Shown one piece after another: positions 1 through 11,200 of a stretch of 20,000 nucleotides of DNA. Made by a program: the position numbers and the translations under genes. This stretch comes from Glandiceps talaboti (Eukaryota; Hemichordata; Enteropneusta; Spengelidae): positions 33,154,832 through 33,174,831 of the forward strand of contig NC_135549.1 of assembly GCF_964340395.1 (NCBI RefSeq). Direction: 5' to 3'. The notes below the pieces were generated by a model that was not told where the DNA came from, did not search any database, and saw only the letters and a program-made list of their open reading frames with translations. Numbering within the stretch: position 1 is the stretch's first letter; the number at the start of each line of letters is the position of its first letter.

Positions 1-550
1 TGATAATATTCATATCTTAGTACTGTATGCTAAACAATGATAATATTAATATCTTAGTACTGTATGCTAAACAATGATAATATTAATATCTTAGTACTGT
101 ATGCTAAACAATGATAATATTAATATCTTAGTACTGTATGCTAAACAATGATAATATTAATATCTTAGTACTGTATGCTAAACAATGATAATATTAATAT
201 CTTAGTACTGTATGCTAAACAATGATAATATTAATATCTTAGTACTGTATGCTAAACAATGATAATATTAATATCTTAGTACTGTATGCTAAACAATGAT
301 AATATTAATATCTTAGTACTGTATGCTAAACAATGATAATATTAATATCTTAGTACTGTATGCTAAACAATGATAATATTAATATCTTAGTACTGTATGC
401 TAAACAATGATAATATTAATATCTTAGTACTGTATGCTAAACAATGATAATATTAATATCTTAGTACTGTATGCTAAACAATGATAATATTAATATCTTA
501 GTACTGTATGCTAAACATTGATAATATTAATATCTTAGTACTGTATGCTA
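1..550. repeat. 37-bp minisatellite, about 15 copies, reaching the window edge
   Basis: This is a head-to-tail array of a 37-bp AT-rich unit (TGATAATATTAATATC, then TTAGTACTGTATGCTAAACA). Copy starts fall at 1, 38, 75 and so on to 519. The internal copies look identical. The only differences I see are one base in the first copy (CATATC for AATATC), an A-to-T change near 518 and the decaying last copy, so the array is very young or kept homogeneous. It lies in the intron downstream of exon f and may extend beyond position 1. No open frame or known regulatory motif is evident. Confidence 0.97.
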
Positions 551-700
551 CACACGTCTTTCTATTTATGAAATTCCAAGACCTACTTTGCATAAATAAT
601 ATTTTATTGCTTTTAGCCTTTTGATGATGTCATCAAAGCAGAGACCCATGTTATGATGACTATACACCTTATCAAAGTATATACGTCATTTTGATCTCAC
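551..700. other. Unique intron sequence between the 37-bp array and exon f
   Basis: This is 150 bp of non-repetitive intron that begins directly after the exon f donor on the minus strand. It contains a short inverted repeat near 622-637 (TTGATGATGTCATCAA). No coding signal is seen. Confidence 0.7.
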
Positions 701-862
701 CTTGAACTGTTTTTCTAGCAGTGAAATCTCTGTATCATCTGATAGAAGTATTTTATTCTCTAGTTGTTGATCTACATAGTCATTGTAATCATTAACAGTG
801 ACCTCAGTATCACCACACTTGATAGCTTCCAGTAAGGCATCATGGAGGAATATATATTGATC
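701..862 (-). CDS. PTPRG-like: R5 receptor tyrosine phosphatase, D1 exon f, C-terminal end of D1 and linker
   Basis: The sixth visible exon is 162 nt, exactly 54 codons, phase 0 at both ends. It begins DQYIFLHDALLEAIKCGDTE and ends LLEKQFK. (D/E)QY.F.HDALLEAI is the last conserved helix of PTP catalytic domains. The Glu-rich remainder, ending in LEKQFK, corresponds to the D1-D2 linker, where PTPRG also has LEKQFK. The acceptor is TTTGATTTGACAG|GATC and the donor TTCAAG|GTGAGATC. The frame is still open at the donor, so the gene continues below position 1, where a second (D2, usually catalytically weak) domain is expected for this family. The first bases of the exon belong to the first unit of the neighbouring 31-bp array. 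Confidence 0.94.
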
Positions 863-1846
863 CTGTCAAATCAAAGTGTAAAATGTATTGATTTTGTGAA
901 ATCAAAGTGTAAAATGTACTGATTTTGTGAAATCAGAGTAAAATGTACTGATTTTGTGAAATCAGAGTAAAATGTACCGATCTTGTGAAATCAGAGTAAA
1001 TTGTACTGATTTTGTGAAATCAAAGTGTAAAATGGACTGATTTTGTGAAATCAAAGTGTAAAATGGACTGATTTTGTGAAATCAAAGTGTAAAATGGACT
1101 GATTTTGTGAAATCAAAGTGTAAAATGGGCCGATTTTGTGAAATCAGTGTAAAATGGACCGATTTTATGAAATCAAAGTGTAAAATGGGCCGATTTTATG
1201 AAATCAAAGTGTAAAATGGACTGATTTTGTGAAATCAGTATAAAATGGACTGATTTTGTGAAATCAAAGTGTAAAATGGACTGATTTTGTGAAATCAAAG
1301 TGTAAAATGGACTGATTTTGTGAAATCAAAGTGTAAAATGGACTGATTTTGTGAAATCAAAATGTAAAATGGACTGATTTTATGAAATCAGTAAAATGTA
1401 TTGATCCTGTCAAATCAAAGTGTAAAATGGACTGATTTTATGAAATCAAAGTGTAAAATGGACTGATTTTGTGAAATCAAAGTGTAAAATGGACTGATTT
1501 TGTGAAATCAAAGTGTAAAATGGACTGATTTTGTGAAATCAAAGTGTAAAATGGACTGATTTTGTGAAATCAAAGTGTAAAATGGACTGATTTTGTGAAA
1601 TCAAAATGTAAAATGGACTGATTTTATGAAATCAGTAAAATGTATTGATCCTGTCAAATCAAAGTGTAAAATGCACTGATTTTGTGAAATCGGTGTAAAA
1701 TATACTGATCTTGTGAAATCAATGTAAAATGGACTGATTTTGTGAAATCGGAGTAAAATGTAATGATTTTATGAAATCAAAAATGTAAAATGTACTGATT
1801 AAATGTACTAAAATGTACTGACTTTATGAAATGAAAGTGTAAAATA
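855..1846. repeat. ~31-bp minisatellite starting on the exon f acceptor, about 32 copies
   Basis: The common unit is 31 bp (TGATTTTGTGAAATCAAAG plus TGTAAAATGGAC), with 28-30 bp variants that lose bases in the AAAGTGT part. The first unit overlaps the first eight bases of exon f and its 3' splice site (forward strand TATTGATC|CTGTCAAATC). The exact 20-bp acceptor-plus-exon segment returns at 1401-1420 and 1645-1664. Most other units have CTG changed to TTG and GTC to GTG, which destroys the CAG|G acceptor. The copies decay toward 1846. The array lies wholly in the intron between exons e and f apart from the shared exon bases. Confidence 0.93.
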
Positions 1847-2053
1847 TATACGTGAAATTCAATATAGTTTCAAATGGTTTCATTTCACTTTTATTTCACT
1901 AGTATTCTAATTAGACAAAAGTGTTATAAAACATATATTCTAAACCAGAGTTTGTTATTTTGTATAGCAGATACATACATGTTATAAAGTTGGGTGTGTT
2001 ATCCAACATACTTTTTGTCAAAACACAGACTCAGTACTTTTTTGTTTCTTATT
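1847..2053. other. Unique intron spacer between the 31-bp and 38-bp arrays
   Basis: This is about 200 bp of AT-rich, non-repetitive intron sequence separating the two splice-site-derived arrays. I see no gene, motif or repeat in it. Confidence 0.6.
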
Positions 2054-2627
2054 AAACACTTTAAGTATAAATTGTTACCTTACCTCTGTTTGAACACTTT
2101 AAGTATAAATTGTTACCTTACCTCTGTTTGAACACTTTAAGTATAAATTGTCATCTTACCTCTGTTTGAACACTTTAAGTATAAATTGTTACCTTACCTC
2201 TGTTTGAACACTTTAAGTATAAATTGTTATCTTACCTCTGTTTGAACACTTTAAGTATAAATTGTTACCTTACCTCTGTTTGAACACTTTAAGTATAAAT
2301 TGTTATCTTACCTCTGTTTGAACACTTTAAGTATAAATTGTTATCTTACCTCTGTTTGAACACTTTAAGTATAAATTGTTACCTTACCTCTGTTTGAACA
2401 CTTTAAGTATAAATTGTTATCTTACCTCTGTTTGAACACTTTAAGTATAAATTGTTATCTTACCTCTGTTTGAACACTTTAAGTATAAATTGTTACCTTA
2501 CCTCTGTTTGAACACTTTAAGTATAAATTGTTATCTTACCTCTGTTTGAACACTTTAAGTATAAATTGTTATCTTACCTCTGTTTGAACACTTTAAGTAT
2601 AAATTGTTATCTTACCTCTGTTTGAAC
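2054..2627. repeat. 38-bp minisatellite that copies the exon e 3' end and its splice donor, about 15 copies
   Basis: The unit is 38 bp and includes CTTACCTCTGTTTGAACAC and TTTAAGTATAAATTGTTA. CTTAC recurs every 38 bp from 2079 to 2611. The 2611 copy is the real donor of exon e (minus-strand CAAACAGAG|GTAAG). Every other unit carries the same 12 exon bases plus GTAAG, so 14 intact-looking 5' splice sites follow the genuine one in the intron. Units differ mainly at one position (TTACC or TTATC), and these variants are interspersed. On the minus strand, reading past the true exon end gives Val-Arg-stop, so use of any later donor would end the protein after QTE. Confidence 0.96.
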
Positions 2628-2751
2628 TAGGTAATTTCGTTGTTGTCTAATATGCTTCATAAAAGCAAGTACACTGACACGCTGTGTAGCTTTAATTTGT
2701 CTCAGCATTGTGTCTATCACAATGTAGGTTCCTGTCCTGCCCACTCCGGCA
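2616..2751 (-). CDS. PTPRG-like: R5 receptor tyrosine phosphatase, D1 exon e, P-loop and Q-loop
   Basis: The fifth exon is 136 nt: one base completing the Ser codon, then 45 codons. It reads [16 protein letters not shown] and ends in [11 protein letters not shown]. With exon d it completes the active-site signature [10 protein letters not shown], including the phosphate-binding Arg. QTE, continued as DQY in exon f, carries the Q-loop Gln that positions the hydrolytic water. [10 protein letters not shown] is the PTPRG/PTPRZ1 wording; from memory, LAR and PTPRA have GCFIVID and the R3 group TFIALD. The acceptor is TTACTTACAG|TGCC and the donor ACAGAG|GTAAGG. The last 12 exon bases plus the donor are the unit from which the adjacent 38-bp intronic array is built. 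About 11.8 kb of intron separates it from exon d. Confidence 0.96.
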
Positions 2752-2863
2752 CTGTAAGTAACAACATACAGTCATCAGTCATGCACCTTGATTGTTAGAT
2801 ATAACATCATGGCACTTACATGTTGCAATTTGCCAGAAATACTTTATCAAGTTTCTACAATTA

Positions 2864-4053
2864 ATAGATTGTACATTGTGCTTGGATTCACAGCTAGATA
2901 GATTGTACATTGTGCTTGGATTCATAGCTAGATAGATTGTACATTGTGCTTGGATTCACAGCTAGATAGATTGTACATTGTGCTTGGATTCACAGCTAGA
3001 TAGATTGTACATTGTGCTTGGATTCACAGCTAGATAGATTGTACATTGTGCTTGGATTCACAGCTAGATAGATTGTACACTGTGCTTGGATTCACAGCTA
3101 GATAGATTGTACATTGTGCTTGGATTCACAGCTAGATAGATTGTACATTGTGCTTAGATTCACAGCTAGATAGATTGTACATTGTGCTTAGATTCACAGC
3201 TAGATAGATTGTACACTGTGCTTGGATTCATAGCTAGATAGATTGTACATAGTGCTTAGATTCACAGCTAGATAGATTGTACATAGTGCTTAGATTCACA
3301 GCTAGATAGATTGTACATAGTGCTTGGATTCACAGCTAGATAGATTGTACATTGTGCTTGGATTCACAGCTAGATAGATTGTACATTGTGCTTGGATTCA
3401 CAGCTAGATAGATTGTACATTGTGCTTGGATTCACAGCTAGATAGATTGTACGTTGTGCTTAGATTCACAGCTAGATAGATTGTACATTGTGCTTGGATT
3501 CACAGCTAGATAGATTGTACATTGTGCTTGGATTCACAGCTAGATAGATTGTACGTTGTGCTTAGATTCACAGCTAGATAGATTGTACATTGTGCTTGGA
3601 TTCACAGCTAGATAGATTGTACACTGTGCTTGGATTCACAGCTAGATAGATTGTACATTGTGCTTAGATTCACATCTAGATAGATTGTACATTGTGCTTA
3701 GATTCACATCTAGATAGATTGTACATTGTGCTTAGATTCACATCTAGATAGATTGTACATTGTGCTTAGATTCACAGCTAGATAGATTGTACATTGTGCT
3801 TGGATTCACAGCTAGATAGATTGTACATTGTGCTTGGATTCACAACTAGATAGATTGTACATTGTGCTTGGATTCACAGCTAGATAGATTGTACATTGTG
3901 CTTAGATTCACAGCTAGATAGATTGTACATTGTGCTTAGATTCACAGCTAGATAGATTGTACATTGTGCTTGGATTCACAGCTAGATAGATTGTACATTG
4001 TGCTTGGATTCACAGCTAGATAGATTGTACATTGTGCTTGGATTCACAGCTAG
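2864..4053. repeat. 34-bp minisatellite, 35 copies
   Basis: This is a tandem array with a strict 34-bp period (ATTGTACATTGTGCTTGGAT plus TCACAGCTAGATAG) in the intron between exons d and e, about 110 bp from the exon e acceptor. Variants occur as neighbouring runs, for example adjacent copies with CACATCTAG near 3660-3750 and adjacent ACATAGTGC copies near 3245-3320. This is the pattern expected from local duplication of whole units. There is no coding potential. Confidence 0.97.
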
Positions 4054-5214
4054 GGACACATATATTCTTACTATAATTTTCCTACATAATATTTCACATT
4101 AAAGACAAGATAAATACACTAGGTGTTACATTTCTTATGTTGACTCTATATTTCAAGTTGTGGTTTACATGGTGATATTTTACAACTTCAATCACATCAC
4201 TGATTTTTACCCCCAAAAAATGCATTTGTTGTTGATTTCCACTTAATTATTTAACTTTAACAGTCAAATATATTCATCTTTTTTTACTGTAAATGAAAGT
4301 TTAGTACTTAAACTTAAAAAAGGTTCCTTGGGTTTGCTTAGTTTGTCTCTCAATGTCAATCATTGAAAGTTGCATATTTCTACTTTTTGCAAAAAAATAA
4401 TGTCTCTTACACTTGCTGACCCGTTATCTCTCTGTTACTTGGCAACTTTTGTTAACAAACCTTTTGCCTGTATGGTGTTTCCGAGCACTGCCTACAAAAT
4501 TGAGATACCTGGGATAATCTTACGCTAACGTAAATAGTTTTGAACTTCTTAACATGTGCTAAAGAAAGAGCCGAGAAAATGGCAATGAAAATGAAAATTC
4601 GAAAGACACTTCAACAGCTGTTTCCTGTGACTTGCCATTTGGTTGTGTATACCAGTAGCTCCTTGCTATAGACACAGAGAAAATGTGGTATTTTGGGAAG
4701 GCCATGGAACGTGATGAAAGTTATACACTGTCAACAGATAGAAACATGTTTGTTTCCCACAATAAAGGTGTCCCTGCATTAATTAGTCCTCAATGGGTGG
4801 AGACTTTGGATAATCTTTTCATTATGCTATGTGCTCTCTATATGGGTTATGTTCTGAATATTTGTGCTCATGTATTAGGCATTGCTACACAGTCGGTGTT
4901 GGTGTTTTGTTTAAGACACTTAATAATGTGCAAATGTATTAGGCATTGCTACACAGTCGGTGTTGGCGTTTCATTGAAGACACTTAATAAAAGAGTGCTG
5001 AACCTTTTCCCTGAATTTAAATTTCCACATCATGACACTGTATGACATTGAGAATTGTATACAAATTGTAAGTGAAAGCGTTACAAAACTATAAATAGCG
5101 GTACTTGACGAACTCATGTCAACCATTTTCTTCAAGCATGATTCATTAACATTGCGACACTTGTCATTTACTATTAAAAACTACTTGCACCTTCAAAATC
5201 TCGGTTTTATAACT
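4054..5214. other. Unique intron stretch, no gene supported
   Basis: About 1.16 kb of largely single-copy, AT-rich sequence lies between the 34-bp and the giant array. It has an open frame of 120 codons on the plus strand at 4683-5045, but I recognise no domain in it. A 64-bp direct duplication falls inside that frame and is not a multiple of three, so its two copies are read in different frames. I regard the frame as chance. It is also antisense to the phosphatase gene. No RNA gene, promoter element or transposon end is evident. Confidence 0.6.
4871..4991. repeat. Two-copy 64-bp direct repeat
   Basis: TGTATTAGGCATTGCTACAC begins at 4871 and again at 4935. The two copies run through GTCGGTGTTGG to GACACTTAATAA with a few substitutions and small length differences. 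This looks like a single tandem duplication, the possible first step toward an array like those around it. Confidence 0.9.
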
Positions 5215-8200
5215 ATGTACCATTAGCTGTAAGTTCATACCTGTTGTACATGTATATGAACAATAGGTACCATTACTGTAAGTTAATACCTGTTGTACAT
5301 GTATATGTATATGAACAATAGGCACCATTACTGTAAGTTCATACCTGTTGTACATGTATGAACAATAGGCACCATTACTGTAAGTTCATACCTGTTGTAC
5401 ATGTATGAACAATAGGCACCATTACTGTAAGTTCATACCTGTTGTACATGTATGAACAATAGGTACCATTACTGTAAGTTCATACCTGTTGTACATGTAT
5501 ATGTATATGAACAATAGGCACCATTACTGTAAGTTCATACCTGTTGTACATGTATATGTATATGAACAATAGGCACCATTACTGTAAGTTCATACCTGTT
5601 GTACATGTATGAACAATAGGTACCATTACTGTAAGTTCATACCTGTTGTACATGTATATGTATATGAACAATAGGTACCATTACTGTAAGTTCATACCTG
5701 TTGTACATGTATGTGTATATGAACAATAGGCACCATTACTGTAAGTTCATACCTGTTGTACATGTACGAACAATAGGTACCATTACTGTAAGTTCATACC
5801 TGTTGTACATGTACGAACAATAGGTACCATTACTGTAAGTTCATACCTGTTGTACATGTACGAACAATAGGCACCATTACTGTAAGTTCATACCTGTTGT
5901 ACATGTATGAACAATAGGTACCATTACTGTAAGTTAATACCTGTTGTATATGTATGAACAATAGGTACCATTACTGTAAGTTAATACCTGTTGTATATGT
6001 ATGAACAATAGGTACCATTACTGTAAGTTCATACCTGTTGTATATGTATGAACAATAGGTACCATTACTGTAAGTTCATACCTGTTGTACATGTATGTGT
6101 ATATGAACAATAGGCACCATTACTGTAAGTTCATACCTGTTGTACATGTATGAACAATAGGTACCATTACTGTAAGTTAATACCTGTTGTATATGTATGA
6201 ACAATAGGTACCATTACTGTAAGTTCATACCTGTTGTACATGTATATGTATATGAACAATAGGTACCATTACTGTAAGTTCATACCTGTTGTACATGTAT
6301 GAACAATAGGCACCATTACTGTAAGTTCATACCTGTTGTACATGTATATGTATATGAACAATAGGTACCATTACTGTAAGTTCATACCTGTTGTACATGT
6401 ATATGTATATGAACAATAGGCACCATTACTGTAAGTTCATACCTGTCGTACATGTACGAACAATAGGTACCATTACTGTAAGTTCATACCTGTTGTAAAT
6501 GTATGAACAATAGGCACCATTACTGTAAGTTCATATCTGTTGTACATGTATGAACAATAGGCACCATTACTGTAAGTTCATACCTGTTGTACATGTATAT
6601 GTATATGAACAATAGGCACCATTACTGTAAGTTCATATCTGTTGTACATGTATATGTATATGAACAATAGGCACCATTACTGTAAGTTCATACCTGTTGT
6701 ACATGTATATGAACAATAGGTACCATTACTGTAAGTTCATACCTGTTGTAAATGTATGAACAATAGGCACCATTACTGTAAGTTCATACCTGTTGTAAAT
6801 GTATGAACAATAGGTACCATTACTGTAAGTTCATACCTGTTGTACATGTATATGTATATGAACAATAGGCACCATTACTGTAAGTTCATACCTGTTGTAC
6901 ATGTATATGAACAATAGGTACCATTACTGTAAGTTCATACCTGTTGTACATGTATATGTATATGAACAATAGGCACCATTACTGTAAGTTCATACCTGTT
7001 GTACATGTATATGTATATGAACAATAGGCACCATTACTGTAAGTTCATACCTGTTGTACATGTATGAACAATAGGTACCATTACTGTAAGTTCATACCTG
7101 TTGTACATATGTATATGAACAATAGGCACCATTACTGTAAGTTCATACCTGTTGTACATGTATGAACAATAGGTACCATTACTGTAAGTTAATACCTGTT
7201 GTATATGTATGAACAATAGGTACCATTACTGTAAGTTCATACCTGTTGTACATGTATATGTATATGAACAATAGGTACCATTACTGTAAGTTCATACCTG
7301 TTGTACATGTATGAACAATAGGCACCATTACTGTAAGTTCATACCTGTTGTACATGTATATGTATATGAACAATAGGTACCATTACTGTAAGTTCATACC
7401 TGTTGTACATGTATATGTATATGAACAATAGGCACCATTACTGTAAGTTCATACCTGTCGTACATGTACGAACAATAGGTACCATTACTGTAAGTTCATA
7501 CCTGTTGTAAATGTATGAACAATAGGCACCATTACTGTAAGTTCATATCTGTTGTACATGTATGAACAATAGGCACCATTACTGTAAGTTCATACCTGTT
7601 GTACATGTATATGTATATGAACAATAGGCACCATTACTGTAAGTTCATACCTGTTGTAAATGTATGAACAATAGGTACCATTACTGTAAGTTCATACCTG
7701 TTGTAAATGTATGAACAATAGGCACCATTACTGTAAGTTCATACCTGTTGTAAATGTATGAACAATAGGTACCATTACTGTAAGTTCATACCTGTTGTAC
7801 ATGTATATGTATATGAACAATAGGCACCATTACTGTAAGTTCATACCTGTTGTACATGTATATGAACAATAGGTACCATTACTGTAAGTTCATACCTGTT
7901 GTACATGTATATGTATATGAACAATAGGCACCATTACTGTAAGTTCATACCTGTTGTACATGTATATGTATATGAACAATAGGCACCATTACTGTAAGTT
8001 CATACCTGTTGTACATGTATGAACAATAGGTACCATTACTGTAAGTTCATACCTGTTGTACATATGTATATGAACAATAGGCACCATTACTGTAAGTTCA
8101 TACCTGTTGTACATGTATATGTATATGAACGATAGGCACCATTACTGTAAGTTCATACCTGTTGTACATGTATGAACAATAGGTACCATTACTGTAAGTT

Positions 8201-11200
8201 CATACCTGTTGTACATGTATGAACAATAGGTACCATTACTGTAAGTTCATACCTGTTGTACATGTATGAACAATAGGTACCATTACTGTAAGTTCATACC
8301 TGTTGTACATGTATGAACAATAGGCACCATTACTGTAAGTTCATACCTGTTGTACATGTATGAACAATAGGTACCATTACTGTAAGTTCATACCTGTTGT
8401 ACATGTATGAACAATAGGTACCATTACTGTAAGTTCATACCTGTTGTACATGTATGAACAATAGGTACCATTACTGTAAGTTCATACCTGTTGTACATGT
8501 ATGAACAATAGGTACCATTACTGTAAGTTCATACCTGTTGTACATGTATGAACAATAGGTACCATTACTGTAAGTTCATACCTGTTGTACATGTATATGT
8601 ATATGAACAATAGGCACCATTACTGTAAGTTCATACCTGTTGTACATGTATATGTATATGAACAATAGGCACCATTACTGTAAGTTCATACCTGTTGTAC
8701 ATGTATGAACAATAGGTACCATTACTGTAAGTTCATACCTGTTGTACATGTATATGTATATGAACAATAGGTACCATTACTGTAAGTTCATACCTGTTGT
8801 ACATGTATGAACAATAGGCACCATTACTGTAAGTTCATACCTGTTGTACATGTATATGTATATGAACAATAGGTACCATTACTGTAAGTTCATACCTGTT
8901 GTACACGTATGAACAATAGGTACCATTACTGTTAGTTCATACCTGTTGTAAATGTATGAACAATAGGCACCATTACTGTAAGTTCATACCTGTTGTACAT
9001 GTATATGTATATGAACAATAGGCACCATTACTGTAAGTTCATATCTGTTGTACATGTATGAACAATAGGTACCATTACTGTAAGTTCATACCTGTTGTAC
9101 ATGTATATGTATATGAACAATAGGCACCATTACTGTAAGTTCATACCTGTTGTAAATGTATGAACAATAGGTACCATTACTGTAAGTTCATACCTGTTGT
9201 AAATGTATGAACAATAGGCACCATTACTGTAAGTTCATACCTGTTGTAAATGTATGAACAATAGGTACCATTACTGTAAGTTCATACCTGTTGTACATGT
9301 ATATGTATATGAACAATAGGCACCATTACTGTAAGTTCATACCTGTTGTACATGTATATGAACAATAGGTACCATTACTGTAAGTTCATACCTGTTGTAC
9401 ATGTATATGTATATGAACAATAGGCACCATTACTGTAAGTTCATACCTGTTGTACATGTATATGTATATGAACAATAGGCACCATTACTGTAAGTTCATA
9501 CCTGTTGTACATGTATGAACAATAGGTACCATTACTGTAAGTTCATACCTGTTGTACATATGTATATGAACAATAGGCACCATTACTGTAAGTTCATACC
9601 TGTTGTACATGTATATGTATATGAACGATAGGCACCATTACTGTAAGTTCATACCTGTTGTACATGTATATGTATATGAACAATAGGCACCATTACTGTA
9701 AGTTCATACCTGTTGTACATGTATGAACAATAGGTACCATTACTGTAAGTTCATACCTGTTGTACATGTATGAACAATAGGCACCATTACTGTAAGTTCA
9801 TACCTGTTGTACATGTATGAACAATAGGCACCATTACTGTAAGTTCATACCTGTTGTACATGTATGAACAATAGGTACCATTACTGTAAGTTCATACCTG
9901 TTGTACATGTATGAACAATAGGTACCATTACTGTAAGTTCATACCTGTTGTACATGTATGAACAATAGGTACCATTACTGTAAGTTCATACCTGTTGTAC
10001 ATGTATGAACAATAGGTACCATTACTGTAAGTTCATACCTGTTGTACATGTATGAACAATAGGTACCATTACTGTAAGTTCATACCTGTTGTACATGTAT
10101 GAACAATAGGCACCATTACTGTAAGTTCATACCTGTTGTACATGTATATGTATATGAACAATAGGCACCATTACTGTAAGTTCATACCTGTTGTACATGT
10201 ATGAACAATAGGTACCATTACTGTAAGTTCATACCTGTTGTACATGTATATGTATATGAACAATAGGTACCATTACTGTAAGTTCATACCTGTTGTACAT
10301 GTATGAACAATAGGCACCATTACTGTAAGTTCATACCTGTTGTACATGTATATGTATATGAACAATAGGTACCATTACTGTAAGTTCATACCTGTTGTAC
10401 ATGTATATGTATATGAACAATAGGCACCATTACTGTAAGTTCATACCTGTCGTACATGTACGAACAATAGGTACCATTACTGTAAGTTCATACCTGTTGT
10501 ACATGTATGAACAATAGGTACCATTACTGTTAGTTCATACCTGTTGTAAATGTATGAACAATAGGCACCATTACTGTAAGTTCATACCTGTTGTACATGT
10601 ATATGTATATGAACAATAGGCACCATTACTGTAAGTTCATATCTGTTGTACATGTATGAACAATAGGCACCATTACTGTAAGTTCATACCTGTTGTACAT
10701 GTATATGTATATGAACAATAGGCACCATTACTGTAAGTTCATATCTGTTGTACATGTATGAACAATAGGCACCATTACTGTAAGTTCATACCTGTTGTAC
10801 ATGTATATGTATATGAACAATAGGTACCATTACTGTAAGTTCATACCTGTTGTACATGTATGAACAATAGGCACCATTACTGTAAGTTCATACCTGTTGT
10901 ACATGTATGAACAATAGGTACCATTACTGTAAGTTCATACCTGTTGTACATGTATGAACAATAGGTACCATTACTGTAAGTTCATACCTGTTGTACATGT
11001 ATGAACAATAGGTACCATTACTGTAAGTTCATACCTGTTGTACATGTATGAACAATAGGTACCATTACTGTAAGTTCATACCTGTTGTACATGTATGAAC
11101 AATAGGTACCATTACTGTAAGTTCATACCTGTTGTACATGTATGAACAATAGGCACCATTACTGTAAGTTCATACCTGTTGTACATGTATATGTATATGA

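Noticed and set aside
4683-5045. 120-codon plus-strand open frame as a gene
   Set aside because: No recognisable domain, lies in an intron of an opposite-strand gene, and a 64-bp duplication inside it is read in two different frames, which is not how coding sequence behaves.
5164-7216. Minus-strand frames of about 60 codons in the giant array
   Set aside because: They are translations of the 47-55 bp repeat that stop as unit length changes the frame.
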